Below are positions 1-10,340 of a stretch of DNA of 64,000 bases, in pieces. The stretch covers positions 248,001-312,000 of the forward strand of contig VFFE01007789.1 of NCBI GenBank assembly GCA_008921705.1, in the 5' to 3' direction. Numbering within the stretch: position 1 is the stretch's first letter; each line of letters opens with the position of its first letter. The DNA is from Burhinus oedicnemus. Taxonomy: Eukaryota > Chordata > Aves > Charadriiformes > Burhinidae. A model generated the notes under the pieces. That model did not search any database and had not been told where the DNA came from. It saw nothing but the letters and a program-made list of their open reading frames with translations. The position numbers and the translations under genes were made by a program.

Positions 1-98
1 TCCCATCCCCAAGCCGCATTCGGCGGTATCTCCTGCCATCTACTGATGCTTGCGAGGATGCGACCACGGCATTTCGCTAAGCGTGGGGCGAGAATACA

Positions 99-324
99 CC
101 CCTTTTTTTTTTAAAAAAAAAAAAAAAAAGGGAGGTGATATGGGATGGGGGGAGGCACCGGGGGCCCGGCCACGGTCCCGGCCGCGGCCCGCCCCGGGCG
201 GCAAGAGGCCGCCCGGGGCGGGTCGGGGCCGGGGCCGGGCTCTGCCCGAAACCTCCCCGGGGGAGGGGGAAGGCTCAGCCCTTAAGAGCGGCGCCGGCAT
301 CCACCGTCCCATCCCGGCGCGGCG
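99..324 (+). promoter_or_regulatory. CAVIN2: CAVIN2 CpG-island promoter and 5' UTR
   Basis: From about 130 the DNA becomes very G+C and CpG rich and stays so through exon 1, as expected of a CpG-island promoter. No good TATA box is visible; TTAAGA at 281-286 is only a weak candidate. The transcription start cannot be placed. The chosen ATG at 325 follows GGCGCGGCG, so it has G at -3 and G at +4, a good Kozak context. Just upstream is an unusual tract, C4-T10-A17-G3 (99-132), which is nearly self-complementary. ATGs at 139 and 144 are out of frame or followed by other frames and would act as upstream ORFs only if transcription began before them. Confidence 0.6.
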
Positions 325-717
325 ATGGGGGAGGCGGCGGGAGGCAGCGCGGTCCCTCCGCTACCGCCGTCGGAGGCGGTCGGGGGGCAGGTGAACGCCC
401 TGACCGTCCTGGCCTTGCTGGAGAAACTGGTATCCATGTTGGAAGCGGTGGAAGGGCAGCAGCGGCAGATGGAGCAGAGGCAGCGGGGTTTGGAAGGGGC
501 GGTGCGGGGTATTCAGGGAGACCTGGGGAAATTGTGCCGCAGCCACGGGGCGACGGGGGAAGCGGTGGAGAAGCTGCTGGAGAAGTCGCGGAAGGTGTGC
601 GCCCACACCCGCGCCGTGCGGGAGCGGCTGGAGAGGCAATGCGACCAGGTGCGACGCCTGGAGCAGCATCACGCACAGCTGCTCCGGCGGGACCGCTTCA
701 AGGTGCTCATCTTCCAG
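325..717 (+). CDS. CAVIN2: CAVIN2 coding exon 1 (caveolae-associated protein 2, N-terminal part)
   Basis: This exon encodes residues 1-131 of caveolae-associated protein 2 (SDPR), a membrane coat protein that binds phosphatidylserine and, with cavin-1 and caveolins, shapes caveolae at the plasma membrane. What is seen: a short Pro/Gly/Ala leader (1-21), then the cavin HR1 coiled coil from QVNALTVLALLEKLV (about 22) to the end, with the family hallmarks LLEKSRKV (84-91), AHTRAVRERLERQC and HAQLLRRDRFKVLIFQ. HR1 is the trimerisation region of the family. The exon ends in CAG followed by GTGAGA and stops in phase 0; 393 bases give exactly 131 codons. The leader is about 28 residues shorter than in human CAVIN2 (425 aa; my recollection), which accounts for most of the length difference. 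The exon is far richer in G+C than exon 2. The choice of CAVIN2 over cavins 1, 3 and 4 rests on this stretch plus the exon 2 sequence. Confidence 0.96.
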
Positions 718-3700
718 GTGAGAGGCCCCGCGACCACCCCTGTGCCCCACATCCCCTCACCTAGGCTCCCGGCCCCACCGAGCTTGCTCCCAAACTTGAG
801 GGAAGAGCCCATTTCTGCTAACTCCTAGCAAACCTGGGAAAAAAGATGACTTTTACTAACTCTTAGCAAACTTAGGAAAAGAGCTGTCTTTTTGCCAGCT
901 TAGCAAACTTGGGAGAAAAGCCTTCTTTCAATCTTAGCAAGCTTGGGGAAAGAGCCCTCTTTGATTCTTAGCAAATTTAGGAGAAACGCCCACTTTTACT
1001 CTTAGCAAACTTGTGGGAAAAGCCTGTTTTGCTAACGCCTAGCAAACCTGGGGAAAGAGCTGTCTTTTTTTTTGCTAACTCTTGGCAAACTTGGGAGAAA
1101 AAGCCCTTTTTTTTTTTTTTTTTTGCTCTTAGCAACCATGGGGAAAGACCCCTTTATTTGCTAACTTTTAGCAAACTTTGGGACAAAGACCCCTCTTTAA
1201 CTCTTAGCAAACTTGGAGGAAGAGCTGTCTTTTACTAACTCTTACCAAACCTGAGGAAAGAGACTTTGTTTTATTAATTCCTAGCAAACTTGGGAAAAGA
1301 GCTGCCTTTTACTCTTGGCAAACCTGGGGAAAGAGACATCGTTTACTAACTCTTAGTGTATGTGGGGAAAGAGTTGTTTTGTTGTGGGTTGGGGGTTTTT
1401 TTAAGTAAACTTGAAGAAAGGGCTCTTTTTTTACCAAACTCTTGGCAAACCTGAGAAAAGAGCCCATTTTGCTAACTTGGGGCACTGTCCCTAAAAAACT
1501 ACCATTGCATCTGCCCTCAGAAGCAGGAGAGGGGCAGCGCTGCAGCTCCCTGTCACACTCAGCCTCATACCCTGCTTTGCTCCTCAGGCTGTTCTGGCCC
1601 ATTCAGGGATGAGCTTAAAAATTCAGCTAAAAACTCAGCTTCCTGGGAGCCCATCCAGTGATAGCAGCAGCTTGCATATTTTCCCCTTTTTAAGCAATGG
1701 TCTGGACAGAACATGTGGTGAGCTTTAACTAAACACAGGACATGACTTTCACATCTTTAAAAAAAAAAAAACACAACAAAAAAAAACCAACCCAGACAGA
1801 CCTCTACAACACACTGGGGGAAGGAAGGAGAGTGAACGTGGGGTTGGAATAGCCACAGCTCAGGCACATCACCAGCTTCTTGCACTAAACTTTTCGGCTG
1901 GGTGTTAACATCTGTCAGTTGTTAACTCTGCTCCTTGGGTTGTTGGGGTTTTTTCCTATTTAAACAAACCCAAACCAACAAAGCGGTACTTGATTTTACA
2001 AGCTGGCAGGCCTGGTGAGTGCACAGGCGCTTCCCCCAGAAAGGAAGCCCCCACCGCCCTGCTTATTGTTCTCCCAAATTACAGTCCAGGCTTGTCAAGC
2101 CAGTAGAGGCGGAGCTGCAGTGTATACTGAGCAGTGGTTTCCACCCCAGAAGGAATGTGGAAATTGTTCCAGGGACTGGGTAAATTAAAAGACACATGTT
2201 CTCTGCACTTCTGCACGTAATTTAAGATCCATTACTGTAAGTCAAAAGACTGCCATCTTCCAGGCCCTGTTAGCTAATGACTGGCTCCTGTCTCCAGGTT
2301 AAGACCTAGACCTTGAATGCTTCCCATGGGGAGGGTGCACCAGCGTGGCCTGGGGGAAGGTAATTTTACAGTATTTCCGCTACCTCCAAGCGTGAGAATT
2401 AAGGCCTTGCTGTTACAACTATAGTTCACAGACCTCAAATTTTAGTATTTTAAGATGACATAACATGGAAAGACAAAAACACAGCTGTGTGTGTGCAGGG
2501 CAGTTAATGTTACCTCAGCTAGGGATCTCTGTCGCTGCTGCCTAGTGGCAGTGATTTGCAGGCACTGGGTGAAAGTAACGGTAAAACTCACCAAGAAGGG
2601 TTTGAAGGGTAAAGCAGTGTCCCAACAGGGCAGGGCTGGCTTTGCTTGTTCCCTGACACTAAATAGTATTGCAAAGCTGAGGCCTATTTAAACCTCTGAG
2701 CCTTTCCTTAATACTGGGTCCTAAACTGCACAAACCCAAAGCAAGCAACACAGGTCCACATAGCAGAACAACAGCTAAAGAAAATCCACTGTTTCTCCAC
2801 TGCCTGTCACCAGGCTGGTACCTTTGGACAGCAGGTCTGTTCTTCATTGCTTTTACAAGGATTTAGTTGACTCTGTTCCTGTCTCTCACTAGAAAAGATG
2901 TTGCCATGGCAGGGGGAGATGAACTTAACCGATCCCAAGACGATGCAGATGGGGAACACGAGCCTTAGAAAAGAAACACTGCAGTTAAATTCAGTAAAAA
3001 AAAATCAGCTGTCAACTGGGAATTGCTCCTGGCACTGGCCTGCTGCTAAAAGACAGTGTGGCTGTCTGGAAAACCAGGGCGGCCGGCAGAGCTTCCCTGG
3101 GTGTGGGAGGGTGGCTGGGGCAGGCAGCACCAGGGGCTTTCTCCAGTGGAGTCTGGGAGGAGCTGGGATTTTCCACTGGGGAAGTGGCCACACCCAGAGG
3201 GATGGTGGGTGCTCGCCAGGCCATGCCCATATGCCTGCTGCCAGCCTGAGCAGGTGCCTTACCTGCGTGCCCACCTCTTTGAAATCGCCCTGTGGGGTCT
3301 CCTTACAAGCTGGAGGTGGGACGACCTGGTAGTCAGCAGGGCCACCGCCTTGCTAGGATAATTGTACAGAGGGAAAAGCAGAAGGTTGGCTGGGTTTCTG
3401 TCCTGCCCCAAACAGGAATCCATGGAAAAACAATTGCAGGAAGGAGAAGTTGCAGCAATGAAGCCATATTGATGCCAGATTTCTGTAAAAACAAAAGCAA
3501 ATTCTGGATGTATGAGACTTCTCTTCCACTGAAAAAAAACCCAACCCAATCCCAAACTTCACACAGCATGTTTCTCATTAGGACTCACTTTTCCAGCTTA
3601 GGAAGACAGCTCAGTATGGAAATAAAAATACTCATTTGTGATTCCGTTCTGCATTCACCATATACCTCAAACTCCCTGATACTTGGTGGGAGCACTGAGC

Positions 3701-6700
3701 ATAGCCAGAACACATGACTGAGCTCCAGCTCCGCATTTTATGAAACTGTGCTGCCACTCGCCAGCATCAGCTTTCCCTCAGCGTACATGCTGAGAATGAA
3801 CCGCGTTTAGAAAAGTTCAGCTATTTACATATTTTCCATTAAAATGCTCTTAGTTTTCTCTCCCTAGACTGTCTGCATTGTTCCTAGTTTGCATATATTT
3901 CTTTAATTGGTGACATATTTTAATGGAGCTCCATTCCAAGCATTTGAGGATGCAAAAGTTATTACAAATGCCACAAGTGACACAGCAATTTAGCAAAACA
4001 CTGAAGTGACTGTTTTAAAAATCCTTGTTAAGCTTTGGCATTGTTCCCCTCTATTTTGTTCTCGCCACATGACCAGCTTTTTGGTTCTGGTTTGGTGGGT
4101 TTTTTGTTTGCTTTTTTAGCTGCAAAAGCAAAACGCAAGATAAAAAAGGCTCATGTTTAATTTTTCAATTAAATGTCATGTTTACTAGTGAACAGGACAG
4201 ATAAAATAAGTCAAAATTACAGCTTGGGGTCAAGTACACTGATATTCAAGCCCCTTTCAGATGCTGCTCTTGGTAAATGCTTCATCCTGAAATGAAGCAA
4301 GAGGAAGGCACAGGAAATTAGCCATTTGGTTATATCCTGTTGTTTGGGTCACTGTGATAATCTTTTGAAAAAGCAACTTCAAACTCAAAAATGAACATGT
4401 GAGGGAAACAGAAGAATTATAAACTGATAATGCTATATCTAACTACTAAATTTCCCACTGGAGGCTTGCAGAATATTGATTAATGACAAAAATATCTCAC
4501 ATGGCTCTTAGGACTTGATCCATTTGTGCTGTGGGAGGTTGGGGGGATGGTGCAGCCAAACCCACAACACACTTCCAAAACACCCCAGCCTGCACAAGAC
4601 GTGCAAATGGGCACCGGCAATTTTCTCCTCCTTGCTCGAGGTCCCAGCCTGCTCCCTGCCCTCCTCCCTCCCTGTGGTGACATCCAGGTCTGAAGAGCAC
4701 GTATTTGTCCAAAGGCAATTAGGTGGAGCTATAGCTGTTTTTAGAAGGATTTGTCATCTTTTGACCTATTTTGTGCAGGAAAACAAGTTTCAGACTGGTA
4801 ATCATTTAGGCATATACTAGCATCTACAAAGTACAGAGGAGCCTGGACTGCTGTAAGCATGGGAAAATGCCATTTCTCCTTTTTGAAGGCCATGGCCTCT
4901 TAGCACAAATCTAACAAAAATCCAAACCAAAGCACACTGAGTGATTCAGCACTCCTTAGCAAATTAACTACCTGTTCACTCAGGCTGTCCAGTTTTGTAG
5001 TATACCGTTATGGATCTTTTCTTCCTTTCTGGTAAAACACAGGGTTGAGATTATGACCTATAGAAAGTTCCCAAGCATGGCTGATCAAAACCACAGGGGA
5101 GGCACTGATTTTAACTTTGCAAATATTACTAGTATTACACAGAGAACTTGCACAAGTCTACTGGGCTCCTACATGGAAAAATAAAATTCAGAGGAGCAAG
5201 CTACCTACAGTCAAGTGCATCTGAGAAAATGCAAGTGCTGTTTTTGAACTCGGATGTGGAAAATAAAAGGATGTATTGCTTTTTCTGAATTTTAGATTAG
5301 ATCAAGAAGAAAAGATCAAAGTTCTACTTTTTTTTTTGGCATGGAAAATAGTTACGTGGTTTGTAACAGTTGGCATTTTTCAGTGTATTGTTCTAGTCCT
5401 CCTAAATGAAATTGTGTAGTATATTGTTTGCTTTTTTTTCTTTATAAATATGGACAGTTTGACAGTCTCCCTTCTACTCAGTCATAAATTAAAATTAAAA
5501 CAAAATCCATGTCCATATTCTTCTAGAGACTGCATGCAGTACTTCAGTTTAACATGAATACTGTAGACAGAGAGCTAAACTGACCTTGAGATGAGCCACA
5601 CAGGCCCATCTCTGGCTCAGACTGCACTGTGATCAATCTCGCACGACACCACTTTCCTAGATTAAATGCTTTAAAAGTTACAACCCATCTTTACTCATTA
5701 AAATCAGAGTTTTCTATGCCATTCAGGCACTTAAACCTGAATGTTAAGATGCTTGAAACTGTATGTGATTACCTAGGTTTGGAAAGAATGCACAAGACAT
5801 GTAAATTATGCTTTATACTGAGTTCTCATGCTCTGGGGAATAATTTAACACTGCACTCACTCATGTAATCCACATTTCATTAACTGCAGTGGAGAGAAAA
5901 TATAAATATTTGTACTGCAGTTACAGCTGTTTTCACTTAAAGTTGGTGCAGGTTTTCTTTGTTTTGTTATCTTGGTCACTGTTGCCGATAGTTGCAACAA
6001 CATCATAGGTGTCAGGAGAAGAACGCTGACTTTATTAGATGTTCCGTTGCAGGCAAAGGGCTTGGAAAGCTTCATCTGTGCCAGTGTATCTGACTGAGGC
6101 CGCTGGTCCGGGAAGGTGTGTGGAAAGCATAGAAGCAAAGCACATACAAACTGTCAAACAGCCATCAATTTTTTCAATACTTTTCATTTTCATATCCCCA
6201 AGGGATATTCATCAACACACTTGAATCACAGTATATATGATTATATATTGTGTATATATGGTATAAAATGATTCTGCCTGTCAATATGCATATTCTTGAG
6301 TTCTAGAAGCACTACAAGGTAGTCGGGAGTATTTTGTTTTTAAAAACAACCATGTACAAAGTACTGTGGTATATTCATAAAGACATCCTTATACAGTCTT
6401 GACAGAAAATTTAACTAGAGACACTATTCTCTCCAGTGATCACAACTGTATGCTCAGTCCTGAAATAATGAGCATGAACTTCGAAGTGTACGTGGCCTTT
6501 TTTCCCCTTAATGGTACACCCAGGCCCCCTAGGGACAGATCTGAGACTATTACAACCATTTCACTCAGCACTTCCTGCTTCTTGTATCTAAAGACAAATT
6601 TGGGGACACACACACACAAAAAAGAATCCTTCCAATCCATAACACTAGGTGATATTGCATGCACTCCGTCTGAAGGCGATAAATAGACAATATGCAGATC

Positions 6701-7743
6701 TAAGGCATAACGATTCTGAAAAGAAAAGGGAGTGTATGAGGAGCCTCATTTTCTTTGCATGGGCAGATGCCTGTAAAACCTACCACAGAACAGAGTGTTT
6801 ATTGTGCTGCCTCTGAACTGCTTGGGGTTGCAGAGCTGCTGCGCTCAGCAGTCACAGAGGTCCTTCGTTACCAGTTGCAGCTTCTGCCCTTGTTCAGCCT
6901 GTTTTGTTTTGAGATACCTTCTTTCCTTCCATGTCCTTTCTTGGTTTTGTTTCTAAATAGCAATCATTTTCCTCTTAGCTAGAAGTGACTACTAGTGTTT
7001 TCTATGTGTTATCATGTCTGTTTATTTTTGTATGCCATAAACTTTTTTTTTTTTTTTCAAGGAGTTGTCCTGTCCATATTTTTAATAACTACTAATTTAC
7101 CAACCAAATTTACTAATTTTTTTTCTGTAAATAGCTGTAAAATAGAACATACTCTAAACATCACGGACTACATGGCTTCTTAGTATCAACAATCCATTTT
7201 TAACGGCAATATAAATTTTTCTGAAATACAGTGGAAGTGCTAATTGCATTTGCCATCTAAGGTACCTAACAGATGCAACCAACATCACTGCAGAGATATT
7301 CTCAGTCTTTGGCTAGAGAAACTGAAAGCTTTAGGGGGTTACGTGACTTCTGTAGGTCTATGCAGGGGTCTGGAGTATGACCTCCTTAGTCACCATACCA
7401 TTCCTTCTCCCCAGGGATAGGTGTACAACTTTACAGCTAGACTGTTATTAAAGAGTATCTAATTTAAATGACAAAGAATGGGATTTCCATTCTGTATACA
7501 TTCCAAGTCACTCCAAAAGAGAAATCTTACAGCTGACAGCTCATTAGTCTTAAACTGTACCAGATAATGGTTCAGTGGGCTTTGAGTGGCTTGTTACTGG
7601 TTAAATATACTGAAACAACAAGAAATGTTCAGCATCCTTCATCTCATCATGGGGGAAAAAAAAGTAATTGTTCAGGGTTGTGCTTTGTTTATTAAATTTG
7701 TGTCCTGTGAACTATGAAACTCAAATATTGTCAATTCTTTCAG
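718..7743 (+). other. CAVIN2: CAVIN2 intron 1 (7,026 bp)
   Basis: The intron starts GTGAGA after exon 1 and ends TTCTTTCAG before exon 2, joining the exons in phase 0. Cavin genes typically have this single intron just after the HR1 coiled coil. Its first 0.75 kb is a degenerate minisatellite, described separately. The remainder is mostly unremarkable AT-rich sequence with short A-rich runs (about 1,760-1,790 and 3,530). A block near 3,820-4,000 carries TTTGCAT and TTAATTGG words and could be regulatory. No further coding exon is supported; reading frames of 60-144 codons in it lack any family resemblance. Confidence 0.93.
784..1480 (+). repeat. Degenerate minisatellite, unit about 35-40 bp, about 18 copies
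   Basis: Directly downstream of the CAVIN2 exon 1 donor, a unit of the form CTTAGCAAACTTGGGGAAAGAG + (C/T)-rich spacer + TTTTGCTAACT recurs head to tail. The AGCAAAC-type core occurs near 829, 866, 902, 937, 969, 1004, 1039, 1085, 1132, 1169, 1207, 1243, 1282, 1317, 1352, 1404 and 1444, so the spacing is 30-52 bp with clear drift between units. The pyrimidine spacer has expanded to T18 in one unit (1107-1124). All copies share one orientation. Reading frames crossing it are by-products of the repeat. Confidence 0.9.
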
Positions 7744-8538
7744 GAAGAAAATGAGATCCCTGCCAGCGTTTTTGCGAAAGAGCCTATTCCCAGCATTACA
7801 GAAGGAAAAGAGGAGCCTGTGGATGAGAACAAAACACTGGAAGAAACCTTGCACACAGTGGAATTGTGTTCAGATGATGAAATGTTTCACGAGGCAGATG
7901 ACATGGATGACAGTGCAGAGGAGAAAACAGAAGAATCAAGAGCTGAGAAAATTAAAAGATCCAGCCTCAAGAAGGTAGACAGCCTCAAGAAAGCATTTTC
8001 CCGCCAAAACATCGAGAAGAAGATGAACAAGATCAGCACAAAGATTGTCTCACCTGAACGGAGAGAAAAGATCAAGAAATCGCTTACTGTACATCATCAG
8101 AAATCCTCTTCTTCAAAGAGTTCGGCTTTCAAAGTATCTCCCCTCACATTCCATGTGAAGAAAGTCCGTGAAGGAGAAAGCCCTGCTGAAGCTGAGGACA
8201 GACCAACAGAAACTACAAGCAATGACCAAGCTGAGAATGAGGATGAAATGTCATTCGCTGACATGCACTCAGATATGACACCTACCACCTCGCTGACTGA
8301 GGAGGGCAAAGCAGTAGCAGATTCTCTAGAGAAAGAAGGCAGAATGGAAGGGAACGCCATGATGAACAACAACATCGAGCTGTCCATTGTTGAAGACGAT
8401 GAAGAGTATGGGATACCTCTAGAAGTTTCCAGCCAGAAACTGTACGATGAAAGAAACAACGCAGTCAGCGGGGAAATGGAACAATCTGACGAAGAAACGA
8501 CCCAAGCAGCTGTCCTGCAGATAGACCAAACAGCGTAA
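7744..8538 (+). CDS. CAVIN2: CAVIN2 coding exon 2 (C-terminal part, residues 132-395 and stop)
   Basis: This exon completes the 395-aa CAVIN2 protein. It opens with EENEIPASVF directly after the AG acceptor; the reading frame upstream of 7744 is intron. Domains seen: an acidic linker rich in Glu/Asp (about 145-195, with DDMDDSAEE); the basic HR2 core (about 198-246), with KIKRSSLKKVDSLKKAFSRQ and KIVSPERREKIKKSL, the part of cavins that binds phosphoinositides and phosphatidylserine; a Ser-rich stretch (251-258); SPLTFHVKKVREGES (263-277); and a long acidic disordered tail ending AVLQIDQTA. The HR2 block matches mammalian CAVIN2 almost residue for residue, while the tail is diverged. The frame is intact with a TAA stop, so the gene looks functional. 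The last coding exon is also the 3' UTR exon. Confidence 0.97.
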   Translation, partial: EENEIPASVFAKEPIPSITEGKEEPVDENKTLEETLHTVELCSDDEMFHEADDMDDSAEEKTEESRAEKIKRSSLKKVDSLKKAFSRQNIEKKMNKISTKIVSPERREKIKKSLTVHHQKSSSSKSSAFKVSPLTFHVKKVREGESPAEAEDRPTETTSNDQAENEDEMSFADMHSDMTPTTSLTEEGKAVADSLEKEGRMEGNAMMNNNIELSIVEDDEEYGIPLEVSSQKLYDERNNAVSGEMEQSDEETTQAAVLQIDQTA

Positions 8539-9395
8539 TCAACCCAAGCCTTCCTTCGCCTTCTAGATACACATGGTTTTACTTAGGCGAGTAACTGGTT
8601 TCTGCTACAGAGGCAGCAGTAGCAATTCATTTTCTTCCATCCTTTTCTCTGCAGTGGTAATTTATTGCATCATGTTGGAATGCAGAGTGAACAAGGTCAA
8701 TGACACAGGCTGCAACATGCTCCGTTTTAGGCCGAGTCACTGCTGTTCATTAATTTAGAGATGCTGTCAGCTGGCATAAGAGACTAGCAGGAAAAGAGTA
8801 TGTCTAGTAGAAGCAAGCTGGTCATCTGGCTTTCTTATAGTTAGGTCAGAGGAATGCATGGAGAGTAGTCAAAACCCAAACATTTCTCTTCTGTTTTCTT
8901 CTGTCAGTATTTCACAGCACTGTGAGTAGTTTTGTATGTAAATGTAGAAATACCAATGAGAACGTTTCATTTCGGTTTCCTTGCTATGCTCTGTGAATAC
9001 TAACAGCCTCGGTAACTGTGTATCCACGTATAGTTTGTATGGGGCTTTGCTCCGTGATGCTGTAAGACTAAAAGAGCAGAGTACTTAGAGGGCGAAGCTG
9101 AAAAGTTGGTTCCATCCATTTCAGAGGGGGGAAGATTTTTGACAGTAGTCTCTCACTAATCACTTAGAAGAAATGACTGTGTTTAGGTGGAAATGAAAAG
9201 ATGTTTTTCAATCTACCAGAGTTACGGAAGTACATTAGTGACAAACATGAATGTGTGATTAGTTACTGCACCTTTAAGGGATCAGAAACTGAAAAGAAAA
9301 AAAAAAACAAGGAATTTGATAGAAACATGGAGATAGTCTAAAGAAAGTATGAAATGCTATGAAATGTAAAAAAAGCAAAAATAACCCCCCGCAGT

Positions 9396-9401
9396 ATTAA
9401 A
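9396..9401 (+). terminator. CAVIN2: Candidate proximal poly(A) signal of CAVIN2 (ATTAAA)
   Basis: ATTAAA lies 858 bp after the CAVIN2 stop codon. If used, the transcript would exclude the three palindromes that lie downstream. Confidence 0.25.
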
Positions 9402-9951
9402 TCTATACTCCCAGCTTAAAGCATGTATACTCAGATAACACTAATTAATTCAGTCTTTATAGCAATATACAATCAAACTTTGCACCTGCACAACTTTGTA
9501 TCTCAGAGTATTTTGAAAATAGCATAATTTATCTTTTTACAAATTATTTCATATATAGAGCTATATCTACACAGAAGAGTTAGATAATTACAGGGATGTA
9601 AGGACAATTTTTTCAAAAAGGTGAAATACTGTTTTAGGCATTTCTAAAGGGAACAATGTGTTATGGATTGAACTTCATAGCAGGGAAGAGTTTACATAAG
9701 GATGAGTCTGAAAAGCCACAGGATTTGATTCTCTGCTAATAACTTTCATCAAAGCCGCCTACCTGCTCTCAAAATTACAAGTCTGTAATTTTTCAAAATT
9801 AATTGAAAACAAGAGGTTACAGGGTAGTTTGTTCTCTATGAATGTTCATTCCTGTCACTTAACAAAGGTAAGGGGGAAGGAAGGAAAGGGAAGCACAATA
9901 CCCACAACAGTTACCTTACATCCTTGTTTGTTTATGCAGTGGGTTACTTTT

Positions 9952-9971
9952 ATTTTATATATATATAAAAT
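9952..9971 (+). repeat. Perfect 20-bp AT palindrome
   Basis: ATTTTATATA is followed without a spacer by its reverse complement TATATAAAAT. It lies in the distal CAVIN2 3' UTR if the distal poly(A) signal is used. It is pure A/T, so part of the symmetry may simply reflect a (TA)n microsatellite. Confidence 0.9.
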
Positions 9972-10083
9972 TCTACTGATACTTAACATTGCACTAAAAG
10001 GTTGCTTCCTTCAACTTGTATTTAGAATCACAAACTACAGAGGAAATAAGAACTACAGCAAAAATACCATTATGAAATGATTA

Positions 10084-10114
10084 ACAGATATTACTCCACG
10101 GGGGTAATATCTGT
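10084..10114 (+). repeat. Hairpin with perfect 11-bp arms
   Basis: ACAGATATTAC (10084-10094) pairs perfectly with GTAATATCTGT (10104-10114) around a 9-base loop. The loop TCCACGGGG can add T-G and two C-G pairs, leaving a 3-base apex. It lies in the distal CAVIN2 3' UTR. Confidence 0.9.
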
Positions 10115-10164
10115 AACCAGTAAATCACACTGGAAGTTAAGTCAATAAGAGCATAGTTTAGTTA

Positions 10165-10197
10165 AGCTTAACTCTAAGCTTAACTTAGAGTTAAGCT
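10165..10197 (+). repeat. Hairpin with perfect 14-bp arms
   Basis: AGCTTAACTCTAAG (10165-10178) and CTTAGAGTTAAGCT (10184-10197) are perfect reverse complements separated by the 5-base loop CTTAA. The arms themselves contain shorter TTAAGCTTAA-type symmetries. It lies 50 bp beyond the previous hairpin and about 140 bp before the AATAAA. Confidence 0.92.
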
Positions 10198-10334
10198 CTT
10201 AAGTGTATGGTATCATATAGGAGATACTGTTTGTAAGAAAAATCATGGCATAACTCGTGCAGCTATATTTTTATTTTATATTAACTACAATGGATTTCAA
10301 TCATTTTTACTTGTAACTAACTACAAATATGACA

Positions 10335-10340
10335 AATAAA
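10335..10340 (+). terminator. CAVIN2: Candidate distal poly(A) signal of CAVIN2 (AATAAA)
   Basis: This is the first canonical AATAAA I find downstream of the CAVIN2 stop codon, about 1.8 kb after it. It lies in ACAAATAAAAGC and a T/G-containing stretch follows within about 35 bases. Confidence 0.4.

Larger units (their letters stand above)
8539..10340 (+). other. CAVIN2: CAVIN2 3' UTR (probable extent)
   Basis: AT-rich noncoding sequence follows the stop codon with no splice donor needed. Two poly(A) signal candidates are visible: ATTAAA at 9396-9401 and a canonical AATAAA at 10335-10340, followed by a T/G-containing stretch (about 10360-10375). A 3' UTR of about 1.8 kb ending at the second signal would be similar in length to mammalian CAVIN2 as I recall it. 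The distal part holds the palindromes listed separately. Which signal is used cannot be decided from sequence. Confidence 0.55.

Noticed and set aside
135..764. 209-codon + frame and several overlapping frames on both strands across CAVIN2 exon 1
   Set aside because: They are shadows of the GC-rich exon; only the frame from 325 encodes a recognisable cavin and ends in phase at a consensus donor.
784..1480. Direct repeats with spacers, CRISPR-like at first glance
   Set aside because: The units and spacers drift together without invariant repeats, the host is a vertebrate, and no cas genes exist; it is a minisatellite.
7714..7743. Extension of the CAVIN2 exon 2 frame upstream to an ATG at 7714
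   Set aside because: A polypyrimidine tract and AG acceptor end at 7743, and the protein joins exon 1 in phase there; the ten upstream codons are intron.
10165..10197. Hairpin considered as a microRNA precursor
   Set aside because: The stem is only 14 bp with a 5-base loop, too short for a canonical pre-miRNA of about 22 bp or more.
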